From Bacteroidia bacterium (lineage in GTDB: Bacteria; Bacteroidota; Bacteroidia; Cytophagales; JAAEPT01): a stretch of 64,000 nucleotides of DNA. Below are positions 1 to 8,916 of the stretch, piece by piece. Made by a program: the position numbers and the translations under genes. The stretch lies in assembly GCA_030431525.1 (NCBI GenBank), contig JAUIJC010000004.1, positions 62,001-126,000 of the forward strand. Direction: 5' to 3'. The notes under the pieces are model-generated. The model did not search any database and was not told the DNA's origin. It worked only from the letters and a program-made list of their open reading frames with translations. Positions within the stretch are counted from its first letter, which is position 1, and each line of letters opens with the position of its first letter.

Positions 1-683
1 TTGATGTGTTGTTGGTAGGCGATTCCGCTTCTAACGTGATGGCAGGTCATGAAACCACGCTTCCCATCACCCTCGACCAAATGATTTATCACGCTTCTTC
101 GGTGATTCGTGCCGTTGACCGTGCGTTAGTGGTCGTGGATTTGCCGTTCGGTTCCTATCAGGGTAACTCCAAGGAAGCTTTGAATTCAGCCATCCGCATC
201 ATGAAGGAGGCCGAGGCGCATTCCATCAAGATTGAAGGTGGCAGCGAAATCAAGGAATCCATCGCTCGAATCATCAGTGCAGGAATTCCTGTGATGGGTC
301 ACTTGGGATTAACTCCTCAATCCATTTACCAGTTTGGTACTTACACCGTACGTGCCAAAGAGGAGGAAGAGGCAGCCAAGCTATTGGAGGACGCTCGTCT
401 GTTGGAGCAGTTGGGCTGTTTTGCCATCGTACTTGAAAAGGTACCAGCAAAATTGGCAAAGAAGGTGGCCGAACAATTGAGTATTCCAGTCATCGGGATT
501 GGTGCTGGCGACGTAGATGGACAAGTTTTGGTCGTCAATGATATGTTGGGCATCACCAAGGATTTCTCTCCAAGGTTCCTTCGCCGATATGCGGACTTGA
601 ATAAAATCATCGGAGAGGCCGTAGGAAACTACGTCAAAGACGTAAAGTCTGGGGATTTCCCGAATGAGGACGAGAGTTATTAA
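1..683 (+). CDS. panB: 3-methyl-2-oxobutanoate hydroxymethyltransferase (5' truncated by window)
   Basis: Ketopantoate hydroxymethyltransferase, first step of pantothenate (coenzyme A) synthesis: transfers a hydroxymethyl group from methylene-tetrahydrofolate to 2-oxoisovalerate. The reading frame is open to the left edge, so the N-terminus is missing; the visible part begins in the LLVGDS metal-binding motif, followed by [13 protein letters not shown], the GSYQ loop, the IEGG motif, [12 protein letters not shown] and IPVIGIGAG, all typical of PanB. About 225 residues remain of a usual 260-270. The next gene starts 300 bases downstream beyond a large palindrome, so it is probably not co-transcribed. 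Identification is secure; the true start lies outside the window. Confidence 0.96.
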   Translation, partial: DVLLVGDSASNVMAGHETTLPITLDQMIYHASSVIRAVDRALVVVDLPFGSYQGNSKEALNSAIRIMKEAEAHSIKIEGGSEIKESIARIISAGIPVMGHLGLTPQSIYQFGTYTVRAKEEEEAAKLLEDARLLEQLGCFAIVLEKVPAKLAKKVAEQLSIPVIGIGAGDVDGQVLVVNDMLGITKDFSPRFLRRYADLNKIIGEAVGNYVKDVKSGDFPNEDESY

Positions 684-983
684 GGATGATAGGCACAGGT
701 ATTAAGTCCTTTGTCAAAATAAATAGTGTTGGAGTTGGGCCATTGCCCTAGGCGAAAGTGAAATAATAAACTGGCCCACTAAGGCACAGTTATTTTGTTC
801 GTTGTTTGTGGCAAGTTGATGTGGGGATAGCCGTAGCTATCGCAAATCAACTTGCCACGAACAACGGGCAAAAGAACAAGACGACTGGGTCAGCTTATTG
901 TTTTTCTTTTGCAAAGAGGCTGTTGGAGAAATAGTACGCTGTCCGCTTCAATACTGAGTTAAAAGAATTGAGCACGGAAGGTT
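684..983. other. Gene-free spacer holding a nested palindrome
   Basis: The 300 bases between panB and the pseudouridine synthase gene contain no plausible gene. Their middle is filled by the inverted repeat described separately at 771-893. No promoter of the Bacteroidota TAnnTTTG type was recognised. Confidence 0.7.
771..893. repeat. Nested palindromic element
   Basis: Bases 801-820 pair with 846-865 with a single mismatch (GTTGTTTGTGGCAAGTTGAT against its inverted copy). Inside them lies a smaller hairpin, GATAGC/GCTATC, at 826-841. Outside, similarity between the arms continues in decayed form out to about 771 and 893 (CTGGCCCA against CTGACCCA in inverted orientation). The core-plus-longer-arms plan resembles the REP structures at 58.6 and 59.4 kb although the core sequence is different. 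It could also act as a terminator or mRNA-stabilising hairpin for panB, but no T-tract follows. Confidence 0.8.
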
Positions 984-1730
984 ATGAAACCACAACCATT
1001 TACCATTGCCTACGAGGACAACCACCTCATCATTGTCAGTAAAGACAGCGGGGTGCTTGTACAAGGCGACAGGACTGGGGATAAAACCTTGATGGATCAC
1101 GTCAAGGAGTATATCAAAGAAAAGTACGAAAAGCCGGGAGCTGTCTTTTTGGGCTGTATCCACCGCATTGACCGTCCTGTAAGCGGTTTGGTGGCATTCG
1201 CCAAGACTTCCAAAGGGCTTGATCGGATGAATGAATTGCTTCGCAAAAAGAAGCTGTATAAGACCTATTGGGCGGTGGTGAAAAACCATCCTCCACAGAA
1301 ACAAGGGAAGCTGACTAATTGGTTGGTCAAGGACCCGAAGAAGAACACGGTGGAGGCCTTTGATGAAGAAGTGGAGGGAAGCCAAAAGGCGGAACTTACT
1401 TACAAGGTGATGGGCAAACTGAACGACCATTTCCTCTTGGAAGTAAAACCAATTACGGGTCGTCCGCATCAGATTCGAGTGCAATTGGCTACGGCTGGTT
1501 CCCCGATTCGTGGTGATGTGAAGTATGGTTTCCCAAAAGGAAATCCAAACAGAAGGAGCATCAACCTGCATGCGCGTCGCTTGGATTTTGAACATCCAGT
1601 AAAGAAAGAGCCAATCATGGTTATTGGCGGTTTGCCAAACGACCAATTCTGGGAGCAGTTCTTGGTCTTGGATGAACTGAAAAATAGGCATGTGAACCGA
1701 ATTATCGGGAACGAGTACAATCAGGCCTAA
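984..1730 (+). CDS. RluA-family RNA pseudouridine synthase
   Basis: Predicted to isomerise uridine to pseudouridine in rRNA or tRNA. The catalytic motif is HRIDRPVSG with the nucleophilic aspartate at residue 63; further family motifs are KTYWAVV, the PITGRPHQIRVQLA block and the INLHARRL strand near the C-terminus. At 248 residues it is a short catalytic-domain-only member with no N-terminal S4 domain. It heads a probable operon of four genes (984-3921), three of them plausibly acting on RNA or translation. The exact target base cannot be told from sequence. Confidence 0.93.
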   Translation: MKPQPFTIAYEDNHLIIVSKDSGVLVQGDRTGDKTLMDHVKEYIKEKYEKPGAVFLGCIHRIDRPVSGLVAFAKTSKGLDRMNELLRKKKLYKTYWAVVKNHPPQKQGKLTNWLVKDPKKNTVEAFDEEVEGSQKAELTYKVMGKLNDHFLLEVKPITGRPHQIRVQLATAGSPIRGDVKYGFPKGNPNRRSINLHARRLDFEHPVKKEPIMVIGGLPNDQFWEQFLVLDELKNRHVNRIIGNEYNQA

Positions 1731-1784
1731 ATCGGGGGAGCCATTGAGGAAGGACGGTAGTCCGAATCAAAATGTGAAGACATT

Positions 1785-2135
1785 ATGTTTGAGAAACTGA
1801 AAGAACGTTGGGGGGTTGAAAGCAATTGGAGTTTGACTTTGATTCTGATCACATTTGCTGTGACGGGTTCATTGTCAGCAAAGGTTGGAGGTTATTTGGT
1901 AAAGGAAATGTGGGGCTTTTCATGGGAGAATGACCCATGGTATCAGTATGTGCCTTTGCGTTTCATTACCACGTTTGTCTTCTATCAGATTTTGTTGTTG
2001 ATCGTGGGGACCTGTTTGGGACAGTTCAAGTTCTTTTGGGCGTTCGAGAAGAAAATGTTGAGCCGATTCGGAATTAAGTTTCCAGACCAATCTGTGGCTA
2101 CCGAGAAAGGGGGTAAAAAGGAAGAAGAGAAGTAA
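1785..2135 (+). CDS. Small membrane protein, DUF6787-like
   Basis: A 116-residue protein with two predicted membrane segments (about residues 16-38 and 58-82) and a charged lysine/glutamate-rich C-terminal tail. It resembles, from memory, the small Bacteroidota family DUF6787; the function is unknown. It starts 54 bases after the pseudouridine synthase and ends 2 bases before the methyltransferase start, so the three are almost certainly co-transcribed. The family assignment is tentative, the gene itself is well supported. Confidence 0.8.
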   Translation: MFEKLKERWGVESNWSLTLILITFAVTGSLSAKVGGYLVKEMWGFSWENDPWYQYVPLRFITTFVFYQILLLIVGTCLGQFKFFWAFEKKMLSRFGIKFPDQSVATEKGGKKEEEK

Positions 2136-2137
2136 GA

Positions 2138-3430
2138 ATGGCGGAATTTGAAATGATGGCCAAAACCTTCCATGGTTTGGAAGATGTGTTGGCTGAGGAG
2201 CTAAAGCAGTTGGGTGCCAAGAATGTGCGTCCAAAAAACCGCTTGGTTTATTTTCATGGTGACAAGACCTTGATGTATACTGCCAACTATCGTTGTCGCA
2301 CGGCCTTAAGGATTTTGAAGCCAATTCTTCATGGCAATGCCGAAACCCCTGAAGAGCTGTATGATGCGGTTCTAAAGGTGGATTGGGCAAGCTTGCTTAC
2401 TCCAGAAGATACCTTTGCGATCGACTCTGTGATGACTGAAGGCACTGAAGAGCTTCGTCATTCCAACTTTGTTTCCTTAAAAGTAAAAGATGCGATAGCG
2501 GATCAAATCCGTCGCAAATACAACCGCCGTCCAAATGTGGATGTGGAGAACCCAGATCTTTTGGTGCATATCCATTTCTTCAAAGGGCGATTCACGATTT
2601 CCCTCGATAGTTCTGGGGAGGCACTTCACCGCCGTGGTTACCGTAAGTCAACGGGTGGTGCACCAATTAACGAGGTGCTGGCCGCTGGCTTGGTAATGTT
2701 GTCTGGTTGGGACCGAAAGGAGAATTTCCTTGATGGCATGTGTGGTTCTGGAACGATTGTCATTGAGGCGGCGATGTACGCCAACAACATCGCTCCAGGC
2801 AGACTCAGAAAACGTTTTGGTTTCCAAGGATGGCGTGATTTTGACGCTAAGCTTTGGCGCCAGATTAAGCGTGATGCCCGTCGTGAGGAGGTGGAATATG
2901 AAGGGAAGATTATTGGTTCTGATTTGGACAAAAGTGTCATTCAGATTGCCACCCAAAACATTATTGCTGCCAAGTTGGATGACCATATCATCCTAAAGCG
3001 AAAAGGTTTCCAAGACACCACACCGCCGTCTGGTGGAGGTGTGGTAATTATGAACCCTCCGTATGATGAGCGTTTGGAAGTGGACGATATCAATTTGCTG
3101 TACAAGGAAATTGGACGCACGCTCAAGACCAATTATGTGGGGCACAGGGCTTGGGTAATCAGCTCAAATGCTGAGGCTTTCCAGTACATCGGCATGAGGC
3201 CAAAGCAAACCTTGCAGCTTTACAACGGTAAGTTGGAGTGTCAGTATTGCCAGTACGAGGTGTTTGAACAATCAGCGGATGAAGCGCCAGCTGAGCCAAT
3301 CAAACCTCAGAGAGAGGAAAAGAAGGCGCCAAGCGTAGCCGCTTCGAAACCACGAGAAGAAAAGCCAGTTAAGCCAGCTTCTACAGGTGAGGAAAAGCCT
3401 ATAAAGCGAGGGTTTAGCCGTCCAAAATAA
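2138..3430 (+). CDS. THUMP-domain class I rRNA methyltransferase (RlmL/TrmN-like)
   Basis: S-adenosylmethionine-dependent N2-guanine-type RNA methyltransferase. An N-terminal ferredoxin-like/THUMP region (about residues 1-160) precedes a Rossmann methyltransferase domain with the SAM-binding motif DGMCGSGT (199-206) and the catalytic NPPY motif (306-309). The usual N-terminal half of E. coli RlmL is matched; the second methyltransferase domain (RlmK) is absent, as in most Bacteroidota. The last 50 residues are a proline/lysine-rich basic tail that probably adds RNA affinity. Start is only 2 bases after the upstream stop. Most likely target is 23S rRNA G2445, by family analogy only. Confidence 0.92.
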   Translation: MAEFEMMAKTFHGLEDVLAEELKQLGAKNVRPKNRLVYFHGDKTLMYTANYRCRTALRILKPILHGNAETPEELYDAVLKVDWASLLTPEDTFAIDSVMTEGTEELRHSNFVSLKVKDAIADQIRRKYNRRPNVDVENPDLLVHIHFFKGRFTISLDSSGEALHRRGYRKSTGGAPINEVLAAGLVMLSGWDRKENFLDGMCGSGTIVIEAAMYANNIAPGRLRKRFGFQGWRDFDAKLWRQIKRDARREEVEYEGKIIGSDLDKSVIQIATQNIIAAKLDDHIILKRKGFQDTTPPSGGGVVIMNPPYDERLEVDDINLLYKEIGRTLKTNYVGHRAWVISSNAEAFQYIGMRPKQTLQLYNGKLECQYCQYEVFEQSADEAPAEPIKPQREEKKAPSVAASKPREEKPVKPASTGEEKPIKRGFSRPK

Positions 3431-3438
3431 TATAGTAC

Positions 3439-3921
3439 ATGTCCTATCAGCCAAAGTTTCGACAATTGACCGATGAGGAGCTCCAAGAGTTGGAAAAGGA
3501 GTTTGTACAGTTCCTCTGTGCAAACACTGTAACAGCCGATGACTGGGTGAAGGTGAAGGAGGAAGAGCCTGAGCGTGCCCATCAACTCATCGACATGTTC
3601 AGTGATGTAGTGATGGAAAAGGCCCTGACCAACATCAAATACTTGGAGCATCGCCAAGAGAAGGAACTAATGCTTTTTCATTGCAAGGAGGAAAGCATGG
3701 AACTAATTGGCTTGAATGTCCCTGCTGACGCTGATGTTGATTTACGGGAACCAGCGTCGGTTCAGGCTTACGTGGAAAATTCTGAGGATGGAGGACTTTC
3801 TGTTTTTAAGGTGGAAAAGCCTTATGCCAAATCCCGTGAGGAAGAGATGTTTGATATGACAAATACAGGGTGTTTGGTTTCTGATGGCGCCTTGTTTTAT
3901 CTGTTAGAAAAAATGGTCTAA
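3439..3921 (+). CDS. Conserved hypothetical protein, DUF6495-like
   Basis: A 160-residue soluble acidic protein with no signal peptide or membrane segment. The N-terminus (FRQLTDEELQELEKEFVQFL) and the central LIGLNVPADADVDLR region recall the Bacteroidota-specific family DUF6495; this is from memory and tentative. It starts 8 bases after the methyltransferase stop and is followed by a strong terminator, so it is the last gene of the 984-3921 operon. No catalytic motif is visible and no function is proposed. Confidence 0.8.
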   Translation: MSYQPKFRQLTDEELQELEKEFVQFLCANTVTADDWVKVKEEEPERAHQLIDMFSDVVMEKALTNIKYLEHRQEKELMLFHCKEESMELIGLNVPADADVDLREPASVQAYVENSEDGGLSVFKVEKPYAKSREEEMFDMTNTGCLVSDGALFYLLEKMV

Positions 3922-3951
3922 CGGGCAGATATCCCTGTTGATAGAAAAGTA

Positions 3952-3991
3952 AAGCCGCTGGTTTCTAAATGGAGAAACCAGCGGCTTTTTT
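3952..3991 (+). terminator. Rho-independent terminator
   Basis: Perfect 13-base stem GCCGCTGGTTTCT / AGAAACCAGCGGC with a 6-base loop, followed by TTTTTT. It closes the 984-3921 operon and lies across the 5' end of the longest possible frame of the next gene, which argues for that gene's later start. Confidence 0.95.
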
Positions 3992-4025
3992 AGTGCGTAA
4001 TAAAAAGAGGATAAATGGATATAAA

Positions 4026-5153
4026 ATGCCTCTTTCTCGTCTGTTGATTATTGGTCTGTTTTGGCTCGGAGTTGTTTTTGGGGCCTCTGCACAGAAGAAG
4101 TACTTCACTCAGGATGCCGAAGCTGTGAGCCATGTCAAAAAGGCCATGGGGCAGATTTATGACGGTAATTTCACAAGTGCAAAAAAAACGATTCAGTGGT
4201 TTGAGAAGGACTATGAAAACCATGCTGTTTACTGCTTGCTAAACTATTATTTGGGCTATTATCAGGAGGCTTTCAAGATGAGTCCAAGTAATGAGAATAT
4301 TCAAGCGTATTTGGCTTGGTTGAACAAGGCGGAGGCGCAATCTGAGAAAATGCTGGAGGCCGATTCCAATAATTCAGAGGCCGTTTATCTGGCCTTGGCC
4401 AGTTATGCCTTCCAGTCATTACACTATTCCGAAGAGAAGAATTATATGAAGTCCGCAGGTGCGGCAAAGAAGGCCTATAAGTTTGTGAAAGATGGCTTTT
4501 CACGAACGGAAGAAAACCCCGATTTTTTGCTCACCTCAGGGCTTTATGATTATTACGTCGTTCAATACCCTGAAACTCATCCAGGGATGAAGCCCTTCAT
4601 GCCATTCTTTAAGGGTGGTGATAAGAAACGTGGGCTGAATTACCTGAAGCAGGCAGCGCAGAAAGGCATTTTCACACAAGTGGAAGCCTTGGCCTATCTG
4701 GGCCACATCTATATGCGCTATGAAGCGAACTATGCGGAAGCTGTGAAATGGGCGGCAAAACTTCATCAGCGACATCCAAGCAATCAATATTTCACGGCAA
4801 GATATGCGGAGGCCTTGTTGCAGGCCAAGCAATTTGAGGAGGCCAAACCCTTAATCGATCAATTGGTGGGTTCAAAACAGGAATTCTTCAAGATGGTGGG
4901 GAAAACGCTGAATGGCTGGTATGTGGAGAAATACCTAAAGGATGATGAGCTCGCCCAAAAGGAGTATTCCGAGGCTGAAAAGCTTGGTCTGAAACGCACC
5001 AAACTCACCTTTGATTACTTGGGTTTCTGTTATGCGGGCCTTGCCCGAATTAGTGACCGAAAAGGAGATAAAAGTACTGCTAAGGATTACTATAAAAAGA
5101 CACTTGCCTTTTCGGAAATCCCAGCTCTTCGTGAAGAGGCCAAATCCTATTAG
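4026..5153 (+). CDS. Secreted TPR-repeat protein
   Basis: Exported protein of about 375 residues. The start at 4026 is chosen because it gives a clean signal peptide (LLIIGLFWLGVVFGASA before QKK), whereas an upstream in-frame ATG at 3969 lies inside the terminator of the previous operon. The rest is helical with TPR-like pairs of helices, e.g. around AEALAYLGHIYMRYEANYAEAVKWAAKLHQ and the block beginning LGFCYAGLARISDRKGD near the C-terminus. No lipobox cysteine. Probably a periplasmic scaffold; partner unknown. It stands alone between a terminator and a 221-base spacer. Confidence 0.88.
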   Translation: MPLSRLLIIGLFWLGVVFGASAQKKYFTQDAEAVSHVKKAMGQIYDGNFTSAKKTIQWFEKDYENHAVYCLLNYYLGYYQEAFKMSPSNENIQAYLAWLNKAEAQSEKMLEADSNNSEAVYLALASYAFQSLHYSEEKNYMKSAGAAKKAYKFVKDGFSRTEENPDFLLTSGLYDYYVVQYPETHPGMKPFMPFFKGGDKKRGLNYLKQAAQKGIFTQVEALAYLGHIYMRYEANYAEAVKWAAKLHQRHPSNQYFTARYAEALLQAKQFEEAKPLIDQLVGSKQEFFKMVGKTLNGWYVEKYLKDDELAQKEYSEAEKLGLKRTKLTFDYLGFCYAGLARISDRKGDKSTAKDYYKKTLAFSEIPALREEAKSY

Positions 5154-5374
5154 GAAAGGATAAGGTTTTACACAGTCCATGATTGTGAAAACTTTAGGTT
5201 TCTTGAGTGGTTGTCTTTCAGTAGCTTATCTAATCAATTCTTCTTCTCATCTTCTTAAAGGGCCTTTTTAGCCAAAAGCACCTTGATTCTTGGCAAGATT
5301 TTTCGTTTTTATTGCACCATGAAAAATGGGCATGCATTGTAGAAGTCTTATAGTTCTTACTAAATGATATACTC

Positions 5375-6067
5375 ATGCAGCGCATTCAAAAACTATTCAT
5401 TGCCCTCACGTTCTTCTTGCTGCCCTGGTCATTGTTTGCGCAGGTTACTATGGTCGTGGAGAATAGGAAGGTAACAGGTGTGGTCCTTGACTCTAAGAGC
5501 AGGGAACCCGTAAAAGCTGAGATTACCTTCATCAAGCTTCCTGATCAAGAGCATGTGGGAAAGTTGAGTTTCAATCCCGTCAGGGACAGCTTTCAGTTAA
5601 CGTTGAATGCACAGTCTGATTACTTATTGTCCATATCATCTAATGGGTATTTATCCTTCGTAGATACCTTGGCCAAGGAGGATACGTTGGCGCTGCGGAT
5701 TGTTTTGGAACCCGTGAGAAGCGGTCAGAAAATCGTGTTGAAGAATGTGGTCTTTGAGCGGGATGACTATAAGCTGATGCCCCAGGCCAAACTGGACTTA
5801 GATCAGTTGGTAAGTCAAATGAGAAAGAATAAGTCTATGCGGATTCGATTGCATGGGCATACAGACTATAAAGGTAACTCTGAGCAGAATATTGTTTTGT
5901 CCGAAAAGCGGGTCCAAGTGGTTAAAGACTACTTGGTCCAGCATGGCATCAAATCGAAACGGATAAAGACGGAGGCACATGGAGGGGGGCAGCCCTTGGT
6001 GAAAGATCCAAATGCGTCAAATAGGGCAGCCAACCGGCGTGTGGAAATGGAGGTACTGAAATTTTAA
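5375..6067 (+). CDS. OmpA-family protein with N-terminal carboxypeptidase-regulatory-like domain
   Basis: A 230-residue exported protein: signal peptide to about residue 22 (LFAQ), a beta-sandwich of the carboxypeptidase-regulatory type (about 28-110, VTGVVLDSKSREPVKAEI), and a C-terminal OmpA-like peptidoglycan-binding domain (about 120-230) with LHGHTDYKGN, LSEKRVQVVKDYLV and NRAANRRVEMEV. The OmpA domain should bind diaminopimelate-containing peptidoglycan in the periplasm. Eleven bases separate it from a second, larger OmpA protein, so the pair is presumably co-transcribed. Confidence 0.92.
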   Translation: MQRIQKLFIALTFFLLPWSLFAQVTMVVENRKVTGVVLDSKSREPVKAEITFIKLPDQEHVGKLSFNPVRDSFQLTLNAQSDYLLSISSNGYLSFVDTLAKEDTLALRIVLEPVRSGQKIVLKNVVFERDDYKLMPQAKLDLDQLVSQMRKNKSMRIRLHGHTDYKGNSEQNIVLSEKRVQVVKDYLVQHGIKSKRIKTEAHGGGQPLVKDPNASNRAANRRVEMEVLKF

Positions 6068-6078
6068 TTCAAAGAGCT

Positions 6079-8097
6079 ATGAAGGCAATCATTCGAAAGA
6101 TGAGCTTGGTAATGTCTATGATGGGCATGGCCTTGTTCGGGACGGCCCAATCCGTCCAATGGGCGAGTGAGCTGATAGACTATTCCAAGTCTGATGTAAA
6201 GGATGAGTTCAATGGACCAAGAGAGGTGTTGGGTGAACCATCTGTCTATCCAGGTTTTGGGATGAAATCAGGGGTTTGGGTACCTCTAAGCAAAGACAAG
6301 GAGGCCTTTGTAATGGTGGAGTATGCCGAACCAATACAGGTACGTCAAGTGCTGATTGCTGAGGTGTTTAACCCAGGTGCGATTTCCAAGGTGTACTTGT
6401 ACGATGAAAGCGAGCAAGAATATTTGGTGGCCGAGCCAGAGGTGGGACCAATTACCCCGAGGTCGAGGCTTCTTTCCTTGGTAGTTGATGAAACGCCTTA
6501 CAAGGTAAAGGCTGTGAAAGTGGTGATGGATGGTAAAGCCGTCAGTGGTTACAATGGCATTGACTGTATTGGTATTTCCGGAAGTGATGAGCCTGTTTCT
6601 GTGGAACCAAAAGTAGCGGACTTCGTGAACCCTGATGTCGTTTCCTATGAGATTCCAGGTAATGTGAATAGCCCAACGCCAGAGATTAAGCCGCTGCCTT
6701 CGCCAGATGGTAAATACTTGTTCTTTAGCCGTTCTTTCCACCCGGATAATGTGGGTGGAGAAGATGACCAAGAGGATATTTGGTACAGTGAGTGGGATGC
6801 AAGTGGGAAAAAGTGGAAAGATCCTGTTAATGCGGGTAAGCCGGTGAATACGCCTGATCCTAACTTTATCTCCACGATCACTCCAAATGGCCTGATTGTT
6901 TTGGGTAACAGGTATAAGAAGAGCGGGCGTTTGACTTCCGGGGTGTCCACCACTAGGATGGATGAAGACGGCTACTTTGAGGTGCCAACCAACCTAGAGA
7001 TTGCAAAATATATGAACGTGGCGGAGAAGGCGGACTTCTATATGCTCGATAACGAGCTGGTCTTGCTGATGGCCATTGATGATGGGCATTCCATCGGGGA
7101 GATGGACTTGTACGCATCGTTCCTTTTGGAGGATGGTACTTGGACTCAGCCTTTGAACCTTGGTGAAACTATCAACTCAAAAGGTAATGAGGAGGGACCT
7201 TATATGGCTCCAGACGGTAAAACCATTTATTTCTCCACTGATGGACGCTCTGGTTATGGTGGTTCCGATGTCTATGTGTCACGTAGGATAGACGACAGCT
7301 GGACGAACTGGACAGAGCCAGAGAATCTTGGTCCAGGGATTAACAGCGAAGATGATGACAAGTTCCTCTTTATGCCTGGTCAAGGTGACTTCGCTTACTA
7401 TTCTCAAGGTAATGAGGAAGATGGAACCATGAACCTGATGACCTTCGCCATTCCGGATTTCTACAAGCCAGAACCTGTGATTGATGTTACGGGTCGAATC
7501 TTCAATAAGAAAACAGGAGAGCCGGTGGATAGTGCTTATATCGTCTATGAGCGTCTATCTGATGGTAAAGAGGTAGGTCGAGTGCAAATCACTGACGGTC
7601 AATACAACATTGCTTTGCCAACAGGTGAACAATATGGTTACTTGGCAGAGGCACCAGGATTCTTGGCCTTGGGTGAGAATATGGACTTGGCGAAACTCTC
7701 TGAGAAAGGGGAGTTGACCAAAGACCTCTACTTGGTACCAGTGGAAAAAGGTGCGTCCATTACCTTGAACAACATCTTCTTCGACTTTGATAAGGCAAGC
7801 CTCAAGCAAGAATCCTTTGCAGAGCTTAATCGTCTTGCGAAGTTCATGAAGGAGAATCCGGATATGGATGTTGAGATTGCGGGTCACACCGATAATGTCG
7901 GTACCGAAAAGTATAACCAAAAGCTGTCTGAACGTAGGGCTAAGGCTGTAGTGGATTATCTGGTCAAACAGGGTGTTGATAAGAAGAAAGTTGCTGCCAT
8001 GGGTTATGGTGAGGCTGAACCTCTGAATGATAACAGTAATGCAGGTTTGCGTCAGGCAAATAGGCGGGTAGAGTTCAAGTTACTCGAAGAGAAGTAG
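6079..8097 (+). CDS. OmpA-family protein with discoidin-like and PD40 beta-propeller domains
   Basis: A 672-residue cell-envelope protein. Order: signal peptide (to about residue 23, GTAQ); a discoidin-like beta-sandwich (about 25-165, with VLGEPSVYPG and VLIAEVFNPGAI); WD40-like PD40 blades (about 195-465, e.g. SPDGKYLFFSRSF, APDGKTIYFSTDG); a carboxypeptidase-regulatory-like domain (about 470-545); and a C-terminal OmpA domain (about 560-672, FFDFDKASL, EIAGHTDNVG, NRRVEFKLL). This is the PorE-like plan common in T9SS Bacteroidota but without TPRs or LysM. It likely links an envelope complex to peptidoglycan. A terminator follows directly. Confidence 0.92.
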   Translation: MKAIIRKMSLVMSMMGMALFGTAQSVQWASELIDYSKSDVKDEFNGPREVLGEPSVYPGFGMKSGVWVPLSKDKEAFVMVEYAEPIQVRQVLIAEVFNPGAISKVYLYDESEQEYLVAEPEVGPITPRSRLLSLVVDETPYKVKAVKVVMDGKAVSGYNGIDCIGISGSDEPVSVEPKVADFVNPDVVSYEIPGNVNSPTPEIKPLPSPDGKYLFFSRSFHPDNVGGEDDQEDIWYSEWDASGKKWKDPVNAGKPVNTPDPNFISTITPNGLIVLGNRYKKSGRLTSGVSTTRMDEDGYFEVPTNLEIAKYMNVAEKADFYMLDNELVLLMAIDDGHSIGEMDLYASFLLEDGTWTQPLNLGETINSKGNEEGPYMAPDGKTIYFSTDGRSGYGGSDVYVSRRIDDSWTNWTEPENLGPGINSEDDDKFLFMPGQGDFAYYSQGNEEDGTMNLMTFAIPDFYKPEPVIDVTGRIFNKKTGEPVDSAYIVYERLSDGKEVGRVQITDGQYNIALPTGEQYGYLAEAPGFLALGENMDLAKLSEKGELTKDLYLVPVEKGASITLNNIFFDFDKASLKQESFAELNRLAKFMKENPDMDVEIAGHTDNVGTEKYNQKLSERRAKAVVDYLVKQGVDKKKVAAMGYGEAEPLNDNSNAGLRQANRRVEFKLLEEK

Positions 8098-8120
8098 AGG
8101 AATTAGCTATGGAAAATGTG

Positions 8121-8164
8121 CCTCCAAGTTATCCCGATAGGGAATGGCTTGGAGGTTTTCTTTT
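8121..8164 (+). terminator. Rho-independent terminator
   Basis: Stem CCTCCAAG (8121-8128) pairs with CTTGGAGG (8148-8155), with further pairing of TCCC/GGGA inside; a T-rich run follows. Ends the OmpA gene pair. Confidence 0.85.
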
Positions 8165-8246
8165 GTGGAAAGCCCTAACTTCATCCTTTAAGGGAAAGGA
8201 CATCACGACTTGTGTCCATTGAAGAACAGGAAAAAAGAAAGCGCTT

Positions 8247-8843
8247 GTGAGTACGGATACCTTTCAAACCATCAATGCAATTTCAGAGGGAATATATAAG
8301 GAAAAGGGGAGTAAGTTTTTTGCCTATGCCTATCCTATTAAAACCGAGGAGGAGGCCAAGAAAATTGTAAAAGGCCTTCGCAAAGAATACTATGATGCCC
8401 GCCACCATTGTTCTGCCTTTGTGCTTGGGGCTCAAGGGGATCGTTATTTAGCGAGCGATGATGGGGAGCCATCCAATTCTGCAGGTAACCCAATTTTAGG
8501 ACAAATCCGTTCTCGGGAATTGACGAATGTATTGGTGGTTGTTGTCCGCTATTTCGGTGGAACAAAATTGGGTGTTTCGGGATTAATTCACGCATACAAA
8601 ACCTCCGCAGCGGATGCCTTGGACAATGCAGAAATTGTCCAAGAGTATGAAAAATGCATTTTTAGCATTGCTTTTGAGTACCCAGAAATGGACAAGGTCA
8701 TGCGCCAAGTAAAGGTGCATGAGCTCGACATCGTTTCTCAAACGTTTGAAATTTCCTGTGAATTGGTCTTTGCCGTCCGAAAATCAAAAGTTGAAGAGGT
8801 ATTGAAGGAATTGGATGATTTCGGGAAGTTGAAGGAGCTGTGA
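8247..8843 (+). CDS. YigZ/IMPACT-family protein
   Basis: Member of the YigZ family, the bacterial relatives of eukaryotic IMPACT, thought to interact with nucleic acid or the translation machinery. Seen: EKGSKFFAYAYP near the N-terminus, the family signature DDGEPSNSAGNPIL, and VVRYFGGTKLGVSGLIHAY, followed by the smaller ferredoxin-like C-terminal domain. Length (198 aa) is normal. The start is a GTG at 8247; no in-frame ATG lies close upstream. Single gene after a terminator. Confidence 0.92.
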   Translation: MSTDTFQTINAISEGIYKEKGSKFFAYAYPIKTEEEAKKIVKGLRKEYYDARHHCSAFVLGAQGDRYLASDDGEPSNSAGNPILGQIRSRELTNVLVVVVRYFGGTKLGVSGLIHAYKTSAADALDNAEIVQEYEKCIFSIAFEYPEMDKVMRQVKVHELDIVSQTFEISCELVFAVRKSKVEEVLKELDDFGKLKEL

Positions 8844-8916
8844 ATTTTTGAGAAACGCTGTTTGTTCCTACATTATGAGAGGTAATTGTCGTTTCACCCC
8901 CTAATTGTTGCTCCCT

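Noticed and set aside
948-1691. A 247-residue open frame opposite the pseudouridine synthase
   Set aside because: The sense gene has all catalytic motifs; the antisense translation has none.
3969-4025. N-terminal extension of the TPR protein
   Set aside because: It would start within a strong terminator and push the signal peptide away from the N-terminus.
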